From an uncultured Algisphaera sp. (GTDB lineage Bacteria; Planctomycetota; Phycisphaerae; Phycisphaerales; Phycisphaeraceae), in assembly GCA_938015655.1 (NCBI GenBank), contig CALLPP010000076.1, positions 1 to 43,707 of the forward strand: a DNA stretch of 43,707 nucleotides, read 5' to 3'. Shown here in pieces: positions 10,321 through 19,517 of this stretch (the stretch's first letter is position 1; every line of letters starts with the position of its first letter). The notes beneath the pieces are model-generated. The model saw nothing but the letters and a program-made list of their open reading frames with translations, had not been told where the DNA came from and did no database searches. A program made the translations under genes and the position numbers.

Positions 10321-13300
10321 ATGCCCGATAGCCCTCAGTCCAGCGCCGCCCCTGCCTCCACCACGCCCAAGCCGCGTTGGCGCCGCCGCGCCCAGCGCGG
10401 TGTGTTCGCCTTCGCCGCGCTGCTCGTGGTGCTGCTGGCCTTGGGGTATTACTACACCCGCCCGCAGCAGCTCACCCCCATCATCGAAGGCCTGCTCAGC
10501 AAGTCAATCGGCGGCGTGGCCCAGCTCCACCACGTTCGGCTGGATTTCACCGGCCAGCTCACCCTCGAAGGCCTCACCCTGGACCTGCCCGGCGGGCCCG
10601 ACGCCCACGCCCCGGGCTACGCCCGGCTGTTTGACTGCGAGCGGATCACCGTCGGAATGGACCTACGCCGGATCTGGCGTGGCGTGGTGGACGTAAATGC
10701 CATCGACATCCGCCGGCCACGAATCCACCTGGTCGAAAACCCCCAGCTTGGCCGATTGAACCTCGAAGACCTGCCGCTACCGCGCGGCAACGACAGCGAT
10801 ACCAAGGTGGAGCTGCGTCTCCCGCCGCTCATCTCCCTTATCGACGCCGAAGCCCGCTTCGCCACCCTCACGCCCGCGGGGGCCGACCGCACCGACGCGG
10901 TGCTCGGCCTGGCCGGGGAGCTGCGCGAGCAGGCCGCGCACCCCCGCCGCTACGACCTGGCCTTAAGAACCTTCGGCAACGCCGAGGTGGCGGACACCCA
11001 GCTCAAAGGCTGGGTCGACACCGGCACCCCGGGCATCAATCTCGACCTGGCCGGGCTCGCCTTCAACGCTTCCTACCGGCCGTTTGTTCCGCCCGCCTTC
11101 CGTGAGCTCTGGGACCACCTGGACCCCGTGGGCCGAGTGCCCGCCGCCGCAGTCAATCTGGAGACGGATTCAAGCGGTCGCATCCGGCTCAACCGCGCCC
11201 TAATCGAACTGACCGATGTCGCCCTCACCCCGCCCTACGCCGAACTGGGATTGTTTGACGACGACATCGCGCCCAACGCCGCGGGCCCGCGCTACGCACC
11301 CCGGATGACCCGAGTCACCGGCCGCCTGATCGCCGACCACCAGTCGGTGCGGATCGAAAGCCTCACCGGCACCATCGAGGGTATCGACTATCACCTCAGC
11401 GGCAGCTGGGGCCTGAACGCCGCCACCGCCGGCGCCCTCACTCTGCAAACCGACCCCTTCACCGTCGAGCGTAACCCTTTATTCGTGTCGGGCCTGCCCG
11501 CCGCCGCAGCTCGCATGTTTGCCGGGCTGAAACCCAGCGGCCGATTCCGTGCCACGACCCACGTCCGCCGCTCCACGCCCGGCGGGCCCGTCGCCGTTAG
11601 CGGGCGGGTACAGATCCTCGACGCCCGCGCGGTATACGACAAGTTCCCACTACCCATCGAAGGCCTGCGCGGCGAGGTGAGCTTCGACCCCGACGCGGTG
11701 CGACTGGACGGACTCACCGGCCGGGGCCCCGGGGGCGGGATCATCACCCTCAACGGCGAAATCACCCCGCCACGCCGCCACGCCGAGGTCGCCCTGCGGG
11801 TCACCGCACGCGACGTGCCCTACGACGATCACCTGCGCCAAGCCCTGGGACGCCACGCCGCCGTGGCCGACCTGTTTTTGAGTCAAGAAAAACTCGACGC
11901 CATCACGCAGATGCCCGGCGTCGCGGCCACGCTCGCCGCCCCGTCCGCCGTCGCCCACGGCGGTGGCTTCACCCTGGGGGGCAAGATCAACACCGACGTG
12001 TCCATCGAACGCCCGAGCGGACCAGACAAACGCCCCGCGGTGAGCGTCACCGTACACGCCGCGGGACTCGGAGCCGTGTTTCAACACTTTCCCTATCCCG
12101 TGACCGCCACGGGAGGCCGGGTTATCGTCGCCGGCCCCAATGTCGTCCTCGAAGACCTCACCCTCTCTGGCCCCACGGGCGCCAGCGCCACCGTCACCGG
12201 GCGCATCAACCGGCCCGACAAACGCGGGCCGGTCTTCCCGGACATCCGCGTCTCGGACATCCGCGCCCCCGCCGACGCCCTGCTGCTCGCCGCCCTGCCC
12301 GCCAGCGCCCAAGAACACCTGCGGCCGCTGAACATCCAGGGCGAGGCCCGCGGCCAGGTCACCGTGGTCCGCCCGCCCGCGGGGGGCGACACGCAGTTCG
12401 TCGTCCACGGCAAGCTCACCGGGGCACAGGCCCAGCCCGGCTCCGGCACCCTCACCGCCGGCCCGCTCGACGCCGATTTTGTGGTGACCCGCGACCACAC
12501 CGAGATCACCGCGCTGCGCAGCGGCCTAGACGTGGGCGGCACACTCGACCTCACCGCCCGCTTCGACTGGGCCCGCGACCGCCGGGGGTTCACCCTCGAC
12601 GGCGCTGCCCGGGGCGTGGCCTTCACCCCCGCGCTGGCCGATCTCATCCCCGAACAAAACGGCGTGAAACGCCAGGTCCTGGACTTCATGGACCGGTGGC
12701 AGCCCGGCGGCGACGGAAACCTGCGGCTGGAGGTCCAACGCCACGCATCAGGCGCAGCCCCGGGCACCGACACGCCCGGCGCCCCGGACGCAAACGACCT
12801 CGACTACACCTTCGAGGTCGAGCCCCGCACCCTGAGCCTGGTCCACCCGCACGCCCCGCTGCGCTTCGAACGGATGTCCGGGCGGGCCACCCTGCGCAAC
12901 GGCCACCTGGGCCTGAACGAACTCACCGGCGAGTTTCCTGCGGGCCGGGCCACGGTCAATGGCCAGGTCGGGCTGGACCCTGGCGCCGCCACCGTGCTCG
13001 ATCTCACCGCCACCACCACACTGCCCTGCCCCGTGGCAGAGGCCGTGCTACCCCCGGTGGTGCAAGACCTGCTGGCGGACCTGGAAGTCAGTGGTGGAGT
13101 CACGTTGCGCGACGCACGCCTGCGGCTGCACCCCAACGCTGGGCGCGACGAAAACACCGTCGAGTTCGATGGGCGCCTGGGACTACACGACACCCGCCTG
13201 AGCCTGGGCCTGCCGGTGACCGCCGTCCGCGGCGACATGCTCACCCGGGTTCGGGTCGGTGCCGGTCGCACCCACCCCGAACTCGCGTTTGATCTGAACC

Positions 13301-14073
13301 TAGAAACCCTCCGAATGTCCGACCGTGAGATCAGCCCCCTCAACGTACGGCTGGACAACGCCCGCTGGCCCGACACCCTCAGTTTCGGTCCGATGCTCGG
13401 TTCGGTCTACGGCGGCGTGCTCGTGGGCGAAGGCAAGATCCCCCTGACCGACGAGCAGCCCTGCCAATTGGAATTCAGCGTGACCGACGTCAACGTCGCC
13501 CAGTTCATCAATGCCACCGCCCCACCCGAAGGCCCCGCCACCGTGCCCCGCACACCGTCGCCCCGGGCCTTCAGCGACCCCGCGGGGGTGTCCAGTTCCG
13601 GCCTGCTTTCTGCAGGGTTCACGCTCGAACTCCCTCTGGACCGCCCGGAAGAACGACGGGGCCGCGGCGTGCTCCGTATCCACGACGCCGATCTATTCAA
13701 TCGCCCCTTCAGCAACGCGCTGCTGCGGGCCAGCAACCTGTCCCTACCCCTAGGAGCGCCTCTGGACCGCGCCTGGGCCCGCTACCTGCTCGACGGCGAC
13801 ACCGTGCGTTTTGACGACCTGTCCATCTCCGGCCCGGGCCTGTCGATCAACGGCACGGGCACCATGACCCTGCCCGATCAGCGTCTGCGCCTGCTCATGG
13901 TGTCTCGCAACACCGAGGGCCCGGACATCGGCCCGATCACCGACCTGTTCGAGATGTTCCGCGACGAACTAATCGCCATCAAAGTGCGAGGCACGCTGCA
14001 ACAACCCACCACCGAGGTCACCGCCCTAAGCGGCATCCGAAAAAGCATCAACACACTGTTCCGCGATCCTTAG
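10321..14073 (+). CDS. AsmA-like/YhdP-TamB-like large envelope protein
   Basis: About 1250 aa, one N-terminal TM (VFAFAALLVVLLALGYYYT), repeated beta-rich segments, AsmA-like C-terminus (LSISGPGLSINGTGTMTLPDQRLRLLMVSR). Confidence 0.7.
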   Translation: MPDSPQSSAAPASTTPKPRWRRRAQRGVFAFAALLVVLLALGYYYTRPQQLTPIIEGLLSKSIGGVAQLHHVRLDFTGQLTLEGLTLDLPGGPDAHAPGYARLFDCERITVGMDLRRIWRGVVDVNAIDIRRPRIHLVENPQLGRLNLEDLPLPRGNDSDTKVELRLPPLISLIDAEARFATLTPAGADRTDAVLGLAGELREQAAHPRRYDLALRTFGNAEVADTQLKGWVDTGTPGINLDLAGLAFNASYRPFVPPAFRELWDHLDPVGRVPAAAVNLETDSSGRIRLNRALIELTDVALTPPYAELGLFDDDIAPNAAGPRYAPRMTRVTGRLIADHQSVRIESLTGTIEGIDYHLSGSWGLNAATAGALTLQTDPFTVERNPLFVSGLPAAAARMFAGLKPSGRFRATTHVRRSTPGGPVAVSGRVQILDARAVYDKFPLPIEGLRGEVSFDPDAVRLDGLTGRGPGGGIITLNGEITPPRRHAEVALRVTARDVPYDDHLRQALGRHAAVADLFLSQEKLDAITQMPGVAATLAAPSAVAHGGGFTLGGKINTDVSIERPSGPDKRPAVSVTVHAAGLGAVFQHFPYPVTATGGRVIVAGPNVVLEDLTLSGPTGASATVTGRINRPDKRGPVFPDIRVSDIRAPADALLLAALPASAQEHLRPLNIQGEARGQVTVVRPPAGGDTQFVVHGKLTGAQAQPGSGTLTAGPLDADFVVTRDHTEITALRSGLDVGGTLDLTARFDWARDRRGFTLDGAARGVAFTPALADLIPEQNGVKRQVLDFMDRWQPGGDGNLRLEVQRHASGAAPGTDTPGAPDANDLDYTFEVEPRTLSLVHPHAPLRFERMSGRATLRNGHLGLNELTGEFPAGRATVNGQVGLDPGAATVLDLTATTTLPCPVAEAVLPPVVQDLLADLEVSGGVTLRDARLRLHPNAGRDENTVEFDGRLGLHDTRLSLGLPVTAVRGDMLTRVRVGAGRTHPELAFDLNLETLRMSDREISPLNVRLDNARWPDTLSFGPMLGSVYGGVLVGEGKIPLTDEQPCQLEFSVTDVNVAQFINATAPPEGPATVPRTPSPRAFSDPAGVSSSGLLSAGFTLELPLDRPEERRGRGVLRIHDADLFNRPFSNALLRASNLSLPLGAPLDRAWARYLLDGDTVRFDDLSISGPGLSINGTGTMTLPDQRLRLLMVSRNTEGPDIGPITDLFEMFRDELIAIKVRGTLQQPTTEVTALSGIRKSINTLFRDP

Positions 14074-14165
14074 AGCACCGCACGCCCTTATACCCAGGGG
14101 GTGGGCACCTCCGCCCGCAGCCTCCGTCGCCGCGTACTTTCAGATTCGACAGCTGCCCTTCTCGG

Positions 14166-14936
14166 TCACACCGCAGGCGAAGCCGCCACTCGCGACCAGT
14201 CCACCCCCGCCACCGCCGCCACCGCGCTGGTATCGGGGGTTCCGCTGCCCGGCTCCATCGGCCTCCCCGCGGGGACCCGGGCTAAAACCTCCACCCCCGA
14301 AAGCCGTTCGAGCCACCGCGGGTTGCTACGCAGCGACGGATCATCGTCCGGACCGCCCGCAGACACGCGTTCATTCAGCACCAAGCCCACCACCCGACAG
14401 CCCAGTCTCTTAAGACACTCTACAGTCAGCAGCGTGTGATTCAGCGTACCCAGCCTCCCATCAGCCACCACCAGCACCGGATAGCCCAAAGCCCGAGCAA
14501 ACTCCGCCAGCATGAAGTTCGGCGCGGCGGGATCCAGCGGCACCCGTACACCTCCCACCCCTTCGACCAGCACCGCATCGTGGTCGCGGTCCAACGCGGA
14601 CAGCGCGTCCGACACCGCCGCCCAGTCCGGGCCGCGGCCTTCGCTCTCGGCCGCCACCGCCGGGGCCAGCGGCGGGCCGTAGCACACCGGGCTCACCACC
14701 TCGCGCGGCGCGTCACACACCGCCGCTCGAGCCAGCGACTGCGCGTCGTCGGACCGCCAGCCCGCCGGGTCGGCCGTACAACCACTGGAGAACGGTTTGC
14801 ACACCCCAAGCCGGGCCCCCGGGGCCCGCTCCCGCCAGGCCCGCAACACCGCACAGGCCACCGTGGTCTTACCGATGTCCGTCCCGGTCCCGGTCACAAA
14901 CAAGCCCGGACTGGTCAGCGGTGGCGGGGAAAACAT
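14166..14936 (-). CDS. bioD: Dethiobiotin synthetase BioD
   Basis: LFVTGTGTDIGKTTVACAVLRAWRER, CKPFSSG, LVEGVGGVRVPL; start MFSPPPLTSPG. Confidence 0.92.
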   Translation of the reverse strand: MFSPPPLTSPGLFVTGTGTDIGKTTVACAVLRAWRERAPGARLGVCKPFSSGCTADPAGWRSDDAQSLARAAVCDAPREVVSPVCYGPPLAPAVAAESEGRGPDWAAVSDALSALDRDHDAVLVEGVGGVRVPLDPAAPNFMLAEFARALGYPVLVVADGRLGTLNHTLLTVECLKRLGCRVVGLVLNERVSAGGPDDDPSLRSNPRWLERLSGVEVLARVPAGRPMEPGSGTPDTSAVAAVAGVDWSRVAASPAV

Positions 14937-15138
14937 CGCTGCACTATATCCCCAGACCGCACGGCCTCCTCTAACGTCTTCCCAAGCCGGTATCAGGTCA
15001 GCCTCAGAGCAAAAGTTGGTCGAAAAAGCTGGCCTCGCGATCCAGAGATGACCGACTTCACAGGCGACGGGACACCCGGTCCACGCCGCCCTTCTCCCAG
15101 CCGTTCCGGCCTCGCATCCCGTTCTCTCGGAGTTCACC

Positions 15139-15393
15139 ATGACCCTCACCCCCGAAACCGTCGACCGCCTGCTCCAAGAACTTGAAAGCCTGCGCGGCTG
15201 CGTGTCGAGCCCGGGCCTGCGTCGCGCCAACCGGATCGACGGCGTGCTGGCCCGCGCACGCGTTCTGCAGGCCGCCGCCCAAGGCACGGACCACGAGCCG
15301 GTGCTGCGCGGCTGCACCAACCAACTCGCCCGCCTACGGGCCGCCGCGCACGGTCCCGCGCGGCCCCAACGCCGAACCCCCGCCGCCGGCTGA
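15139..15393 (+). CDS. Hypothetical small protein (84 aa)
   Basis: ATG preceded by ctcGGAG; compact ORF between neighbouring genes; no family recognised. Confidence 0.5.
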   Translation: MTLTPETVDRLLQELESLRGCVSSPGLRRANRIDGVLARARVLQAAAQGTDHEPVLRGCTNQLARLRAAAHGPARPQRRTPAAG

Positions 15394-15447
15394 TCCCCTC
15401 GGCAGCCCCGCCACGCCCGCTCAGCAACCGACGGTACCTTGATCGCC

Positions 15448-15831
15448 ATGAACCTGGCCGACCCCCTCTCGGATCTGCACCCCCGCGTCGGCGACGCGCC
15501 CTTCACTCGGCTTGCCGGGGCGTTCTATCGTCGAGTGCGGAGTGACGACCTGCTAGGCCCCATGTACCCACAACACGACTGGGGCGGCGCCGAGCACCGG
15601 CTACGGGGGTTTCTCATCCAGCGGTGCGGCGGGCCCGACACCTACTCCCGCGAACGCGGGCACCCCCGGCTACGCATGCGTCACGCACCCTTCGCCATCG
15701 ACCGCGCCGCCCGCGACCGCTGGATACAGCTCATGGCCCCATGCTTGGCCGAAGCCGGCTTTACCGAGGCCGACGCCGGCTTGCTGCAAGCGTTCTTTGA
15801 ACAGGTCGCCACGCACATGGTGAACCGCTAG
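15448..15831 (+). CDS. Group II truncated hemoglobin-like globin
   Basis: FTRLAGAFYRRVRSDDLLGPMYP, RLRGFLIQRCGGPDTYSRERGHPRLRMRHAPFAIDRAARDRWIQLM. Confidence 0.88.
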   Translation: MNLADPLSDLHPRVGDAPFTRLAGAFYRRVRSDDLLGPMYPQHDWGGAEHRLRGFLIQRCGGPDTYSRERGHPRLRMRHAPFAIDRAARDRWIQLMAPCLAEAGFTEADAGLLQAFFEQVATHMVNR

Positions 15832-15975
15832 CGCGGTTCGGGGTTGGGGACATGGCCCCCGAACGGCGCGCGGCGATCTTCAACCTCGTGCTGCGGCGCT
15901 CGCTAAGCTCGCTCGCCGAAACAGCGCGGCCGCCCACAACCCTCCGTTCCCAACCGGGCCGCTTCCCGGCGCACC

Positions 15976-16965
15976 ATGACCGTCCTCACCGCCACGCTTG
16001 CCGTCTTCACCGTGGTGGCTCTGGGGGCCTTGCTCCGCCGCCGCGGGGTGCTCGATCCCGGCGCCGACCGCACGCTGATGGCCCTGGTGATCTGGGTGCT
16101 GATCCCCGCGCTCATCGTCGATCGCATCCTCGACAGCACCGCCTTCGGCACCGCCGCCAACGTGTGGCTGCCTCCGCTGCTGGGTTTCGGCACCGCCGCC
16201 GCAGGAATCGGCCTCGCCAGCGCCGCCGCCTGGGCCCTGGGACCGGCCCTGGGGCTGCGCACCCCCCGAGCCCGGCGCACCTTCACCCTCGCCGCAGGCC
16301 TGCACAACTACGGCTACCTACCCATCCCCCTGGCCCAGGCCCTGCACCCTGACGCCACCGAGCGGGCCGACGTGCTGAGCGTACTTTTTGTCACCAACGT
16401 GGGCACCGAATTCGCGCTCTGGACCCTGGGCGTCGCCGTGGTCAGCGGCCACCTAGGCTGGTCCACCCTCCGGCGAGCCTGCAACCCCCCTGCCCTGGCC
16501 GTGGTCGCGGCGCTTGTGCTGCTCTCGGCCGGGGGTCGGACGCTGATCCCCGGCTTCCTCGATCATGCCCTTGGCACCCTCGCCGCCTGCGCGGTGCCTA
16601 TGGCCCTACTCATGATCGGCGCCCTGATGCACGACGCCTGGGCCCAGGGTCGATCCGACCCCAGCCACACCGCCCGCGACGCGTGGGCCACCGCCTTGGG
16701 CGGCAGCGTGCTGCGGCTGGGCCTGCTGCCTCTGGTGTTCGTCGCCACCGCCGCCGCCCTGCCCTGGATCTTCGTGGGCACCGCCGCGCAAGCCCAACCG
16801 TTACGCACCGTCCTGGTGTTGCACGCCGCCATGCCCAGCGCCATCTTCCCCGTGGTCATCGCCCGCTTTTACGGCGGCGATCCCGCCGTCGCCGCACGAG
16901 TCGCGGTGGCCACAAGCATCCTAAGCCTGGTCACCATGCCCCTGTGGATCTGGGCACTGGGATAA
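15976..16965 (+). CDS. AEC (auxin efflux carrier) family transporter
   Basis: About 10 hydrophobic helices; LHNYGYLPIPLAQAL and HAAMPSAIFPVVIARFYGGDPAVAARVAVATSILSLVTMPLWI. Confidence 0.85.
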   Translation: MTVLTATLAVFTVVALGALLRRRGVLDPGADRTLMALVIWVLIPALIVDRILDSTAFGTAANVWLPPLLGFGTAAAGIGLASAAAWALGPALGLRTPRARRTFTLAAGLHNYGYLPIPLAQALHPDATERADVLSVLFVTNVGTEFALWTLGVAVVSGHLGWSTLRRACNPPALAVVAALVLLSAGGRTLIPGFLDHALGTLAACAVPMALLMIGALMHDAWAQGRSDPSHTARDAWATALGGSVLRLGLLPLVFVATAAALPWIFVGTAAQAQPLRTVLVLHAAMPSAIFPVVIARFYGGDPAVAARVAVATSILSLVTMPLWIWALG

Positions 16966-16995
16966 AAACCGCCCGCGGACCGGAACCTGCGAGCC

Positions 16996-18030
16996 TCACA
17001 CCTCGGCCTTGTAAAATTCAGTGAACGGCCCCGCCGCGTCAGCGCAAAGCGTCACCAGGTCGCGGCGGCGCTCCTCGCTCAACGGCACGAACGCCCGGGC
17101 CAACGCCGCGTTCTCACGCACCATCTCCACCTTGTCCATGCCGCTCACCAGGCTGGCGACCGGCAGACTCCACACAAAGCCCAGCGCCTCGGCTAGCGGC
17201 ACCCGGTCTGGCACCAGGTGCCGGACCACCCGCTTTGGGTTGCCCCAGGGCGTGGCGGACCCCGAAATTTGCCCGTGCACCAGGGTCTTCATCGCCAACA
17301 CCGCGTAGTTGCGCTGCACACACGTGGGCAGCACCCGCTCGATAAAACTCTCATACCCCGGGTCCACCATATTGATGGGCATCTGCACCGTGTCCAGTTC
17401 CACGCCCAGTTGCTCCAAGCGTTCGAACATGCGCTCGTGGGCCGCCGGCGTAGTGTGCCCGGTGAACCCCAGGTGCCGGACCGTGCCTCGCTCCCGAGCA
17501 TCCAGCAACACCTCCAACACCCCCGCATCGACCCGCCCGTCTACGTCCTGGGCGCTCTCGATGCTGTGGATCTGCACCAGGTCGATCACGTCAGTGTTCA
17601 TACGTTGCCGCGACCCGTCCAGATGACGCCGCGCCGCCTCGGCACTGCGAGCCTGGGTCTTGGTCATCAGGTACACGTGCTCGCGGTATTTCGGCGTCAA
17701 AAAATCCCCTAAAAGTTCTTCACTCCGGCCCCGGCCATAGGCCTCAGCTGTGTCAAAAAACCTCACCCCTTCTTCCAGCGCCGCCTCAATCAGTTCCTGA
17801 GACTGAGCCGTCGTCTGCTGCTTATTGATCAGGTGCGATCCGCCCACCCCTAGCACGCTGATCGATTCGCCGGTGCGCCCCAGCAGCCGCTCAGGCAGGC
17901 GGTCTCCCAGCCCATCGCGTCCCCGACCCACCTCCGCCACAGCCTCTTCGGTCCGGCCTCCGACCGCCAATGCGGCCGAAACTGCCAGCATGGCTTTCAG
18001 AAAGCTCCGTCTCGGGGTGAAATCGTTCAT
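16996..18030 (-). CDS. Aldo/keto reductase with Tat-like signal
   Basis: RRSFLKAMLAVSAALAVGG twin-arginine start; LGVGGSHL, FFDTAEAYGRGRSEELLGDFL, DLVQIHSIE. Confidence 0.88.
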   Translation of the reverse strand: MNDFTPRRSFLKAMLAVSAALAVGGRTEEAVAEVGRGRDGLGDRLPERLLGRTGESISVLGVGGSHLINKQQTTAQSQELIEAALEEGVRFFDTAEAYGRGRSEELLGDFLTPKYREHVYLMTKTQARSAEAARRHLDGSRQRMNTDVIDLVQIHSIESAQDVDGRVDAGVLEVLLDARERGTVRHLGFTGHTTPAAHERMFERLEQLGVELDTVQMPINMVDPGYESFIERVLPTCVQRNYAVLAMKTLVHGQISGSATPWGNPKRVVRHLVPDRVPLAEALGFVWSLPVASLVSGMDKVEMVRENAALARAFVPLSEERRRDLVTLCADAAGPFTEFYKAEV

Positions 18031-18186
18031 GTCGTCAGTTTAGTCCGCCTCGCCCCACGTCCAGATAAAACCACCCCTGCACAAACCACGCAACCGCGCC
18101 ATCCCGCTTCAGCCGCACCGCCATCCCGCCGATGAACCCCCAACCCCCGTATTTCCCCGCCCCCTGCACGCCACGAGGTTTTCACC

Positions 18187-18690
18187 ATGAAAAAGCGTCA
18201 TAAAACCCCACACGAAGCCCCCGTCGACGACGGCGTCAAGCTCATCGAAAACCTGCAGCACCAGTGCGAATCACTACGGGCCTGGCAGACCGGCGAAGCC
18301 GCTAAACTTCAGCAACGCGCCCAACAGCTCGACGCCCAGTCGCAAGAACTCGAAGAAATCCGCACCGGCCTGGAAGCCGACGAAGTGGCCCAAAATGAAG
18401 CCCGACGCACCCTACAAGAAGCGCGCGAAACCCTCGGCCAGGAACGCCAGGCCTTCACCGCTCAGCAGCAAAAACAAATCGCCGAATCCGCCCGGCTGAA
18501 CGACCTCAAAACCCGCGTCGAACAAGAACAGGCCGAGCTGACCACCCTGCGGGCCGAGCTCGACAGCGAGTGGACCAACATCAGCCGCATCCGCCGCGCC
18601 AACGAAAAACTCGCCGACGAGTTGGACACCGAACGTTCACGCCTGCGTCAATCCGGCGGCCCGGGTCTCAAACTCAACAAAGCCGCCTAG
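18187..18690 (+). CDS. Coiled-coil protein of unknown function
   Basis: 167 aa, Gln/Glu/Arg-rich heptad-like sequence throughout. Confidence 0.7.
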   Translation: MKKRHKTPHEAPVDDGVKLIENLQHQCESLRAWQTGEAAKLQQRAQQLDAQSQELEEIRTGLEADEVAQNEARRTLQEARETLGQERQAFTAQQQKQIAESARLNDLKTRVEQEQAELTTLRAELDSEWTNISRIRRANEKLADELDTERSRLRQSGGPGLKLNKAA

Positions 18691-18737
18691 GAGCGTCAAG
18701 ACCGCGCCCTCCAGACACCCGAACTCCAGCCGCCGGC

Positions 18738-18820
18738 CCTGCGTACCTTCCGCAGGGAGGTTTGCTGCGCCCGCTCGCACCGAGCGCAGCCGATACAGTA
18801 AGTCGTGACGCCGCGTCACG
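18738..18820 (+). promoter_or_regulatory. Three consecutive hairpins upstream of the HPF-family gene
   Basis: CCTGCG-taccttc-CGCAGG (18738-18756); GCTGCG...CTCG cac CGAGCGCAGC (18764-18790); CGTGAC-gccgc-GTCACG (18804-18820). Confidence 0.5.
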
Positions 18821-18854
18821 GCCGCCCGTTCTTTCATCATCCAAGGAACCATTC

Positions 18855-19166
18855 ATGCTGATTCAAGTCAACGCCGGCGACGTGCAGTCCAGCGAATCAC
18901 TCGACAGTACCGTTAACCAAGAAGTTCACGCCGCCCTCAAACACGTTGAAGACAGCATCACCCGGGTCGAAGCCCACCTCCGCGACGACAACGCCCACAA
19001 GCACGGCGGCAACGACAAACGCTGCGTCCTCGAAGCTCGTATTGCCGGCATGAAACCCCTGACCGTGGAAGAGTCCAGCGACGACCTCTACAAGTCCATC
19101 CACCTCGCGGCCCAAAAACTCGGCCGCGCCGTCAGCCACACCCTCGAAAAACACAACCACGCCTGA
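18855..19166 (+). CDS. HPF/RaiA-family ribosome hibernation factor-like protein (short form)
   Basis: LKHVEDSITRVEAHLRDDNAHKHGGNDKRCVLEARIAGMKPLTVEESSDDLYKSIHLAAQKLGRAVSHTLEK; SD-like AAGGAA upstream. Confidence 0.85.
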   Translation: MLIQVNAGDVQSSESLDSTVNQEVHAALKHVEDSITRVEAHLRDDNAHKHGGNDKRCVLEARIAGMKPLTVEESSDDLYKSIHLAAQKLGRAVSHTLEKHNHA

Positions 19167-19206
19167 AGTTCACCGGACGGCGAACCACATCCAAGCTCCG
19201 GCCCAG

Positions 19207-19245
19207 GACCGCGCCGACGGCAGAGAAGCCGGCTCGGTCTTTTAA
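19207..19245 (+). terminator. Rho-independent terminator
   Basis: GACCGcGCCGaCGGC agagaa GCCGgCtCGGTC TTTT, about 40 nt after the HPF stop. Confidence 0.75.
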
Positions 19246-19517
19246 TTGCGCCCCGGAGGCCCGGGGCACTGCGAAACCACCGCCGGGCCCCGAGAATCAT
19301 CACGCACCGCCGGATAAAAACCGGTTCCTGTGCCTGCGCAGAGACTTCGCCCCCGGACAGCCGGCAGATGACCTAGGAGATTCCCGGCCCCCGTCAACCC
19401 CGTTTTTTGAGACGTCGATAGCCACGTGTATCTAGTTCGCGGTGCCTTGCCAGATCCCCCTCGCCCACCCCGCACGTCCGGGGCGACACGCCTTCCTTAC
19501 GATATCGGCGCCCCATC

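Noticed and set aside
11650-12498. 282-aa minus ORF
   Set aside because: Antisense to the AsmA-like gene, low-complexity Gly/Val pattern.
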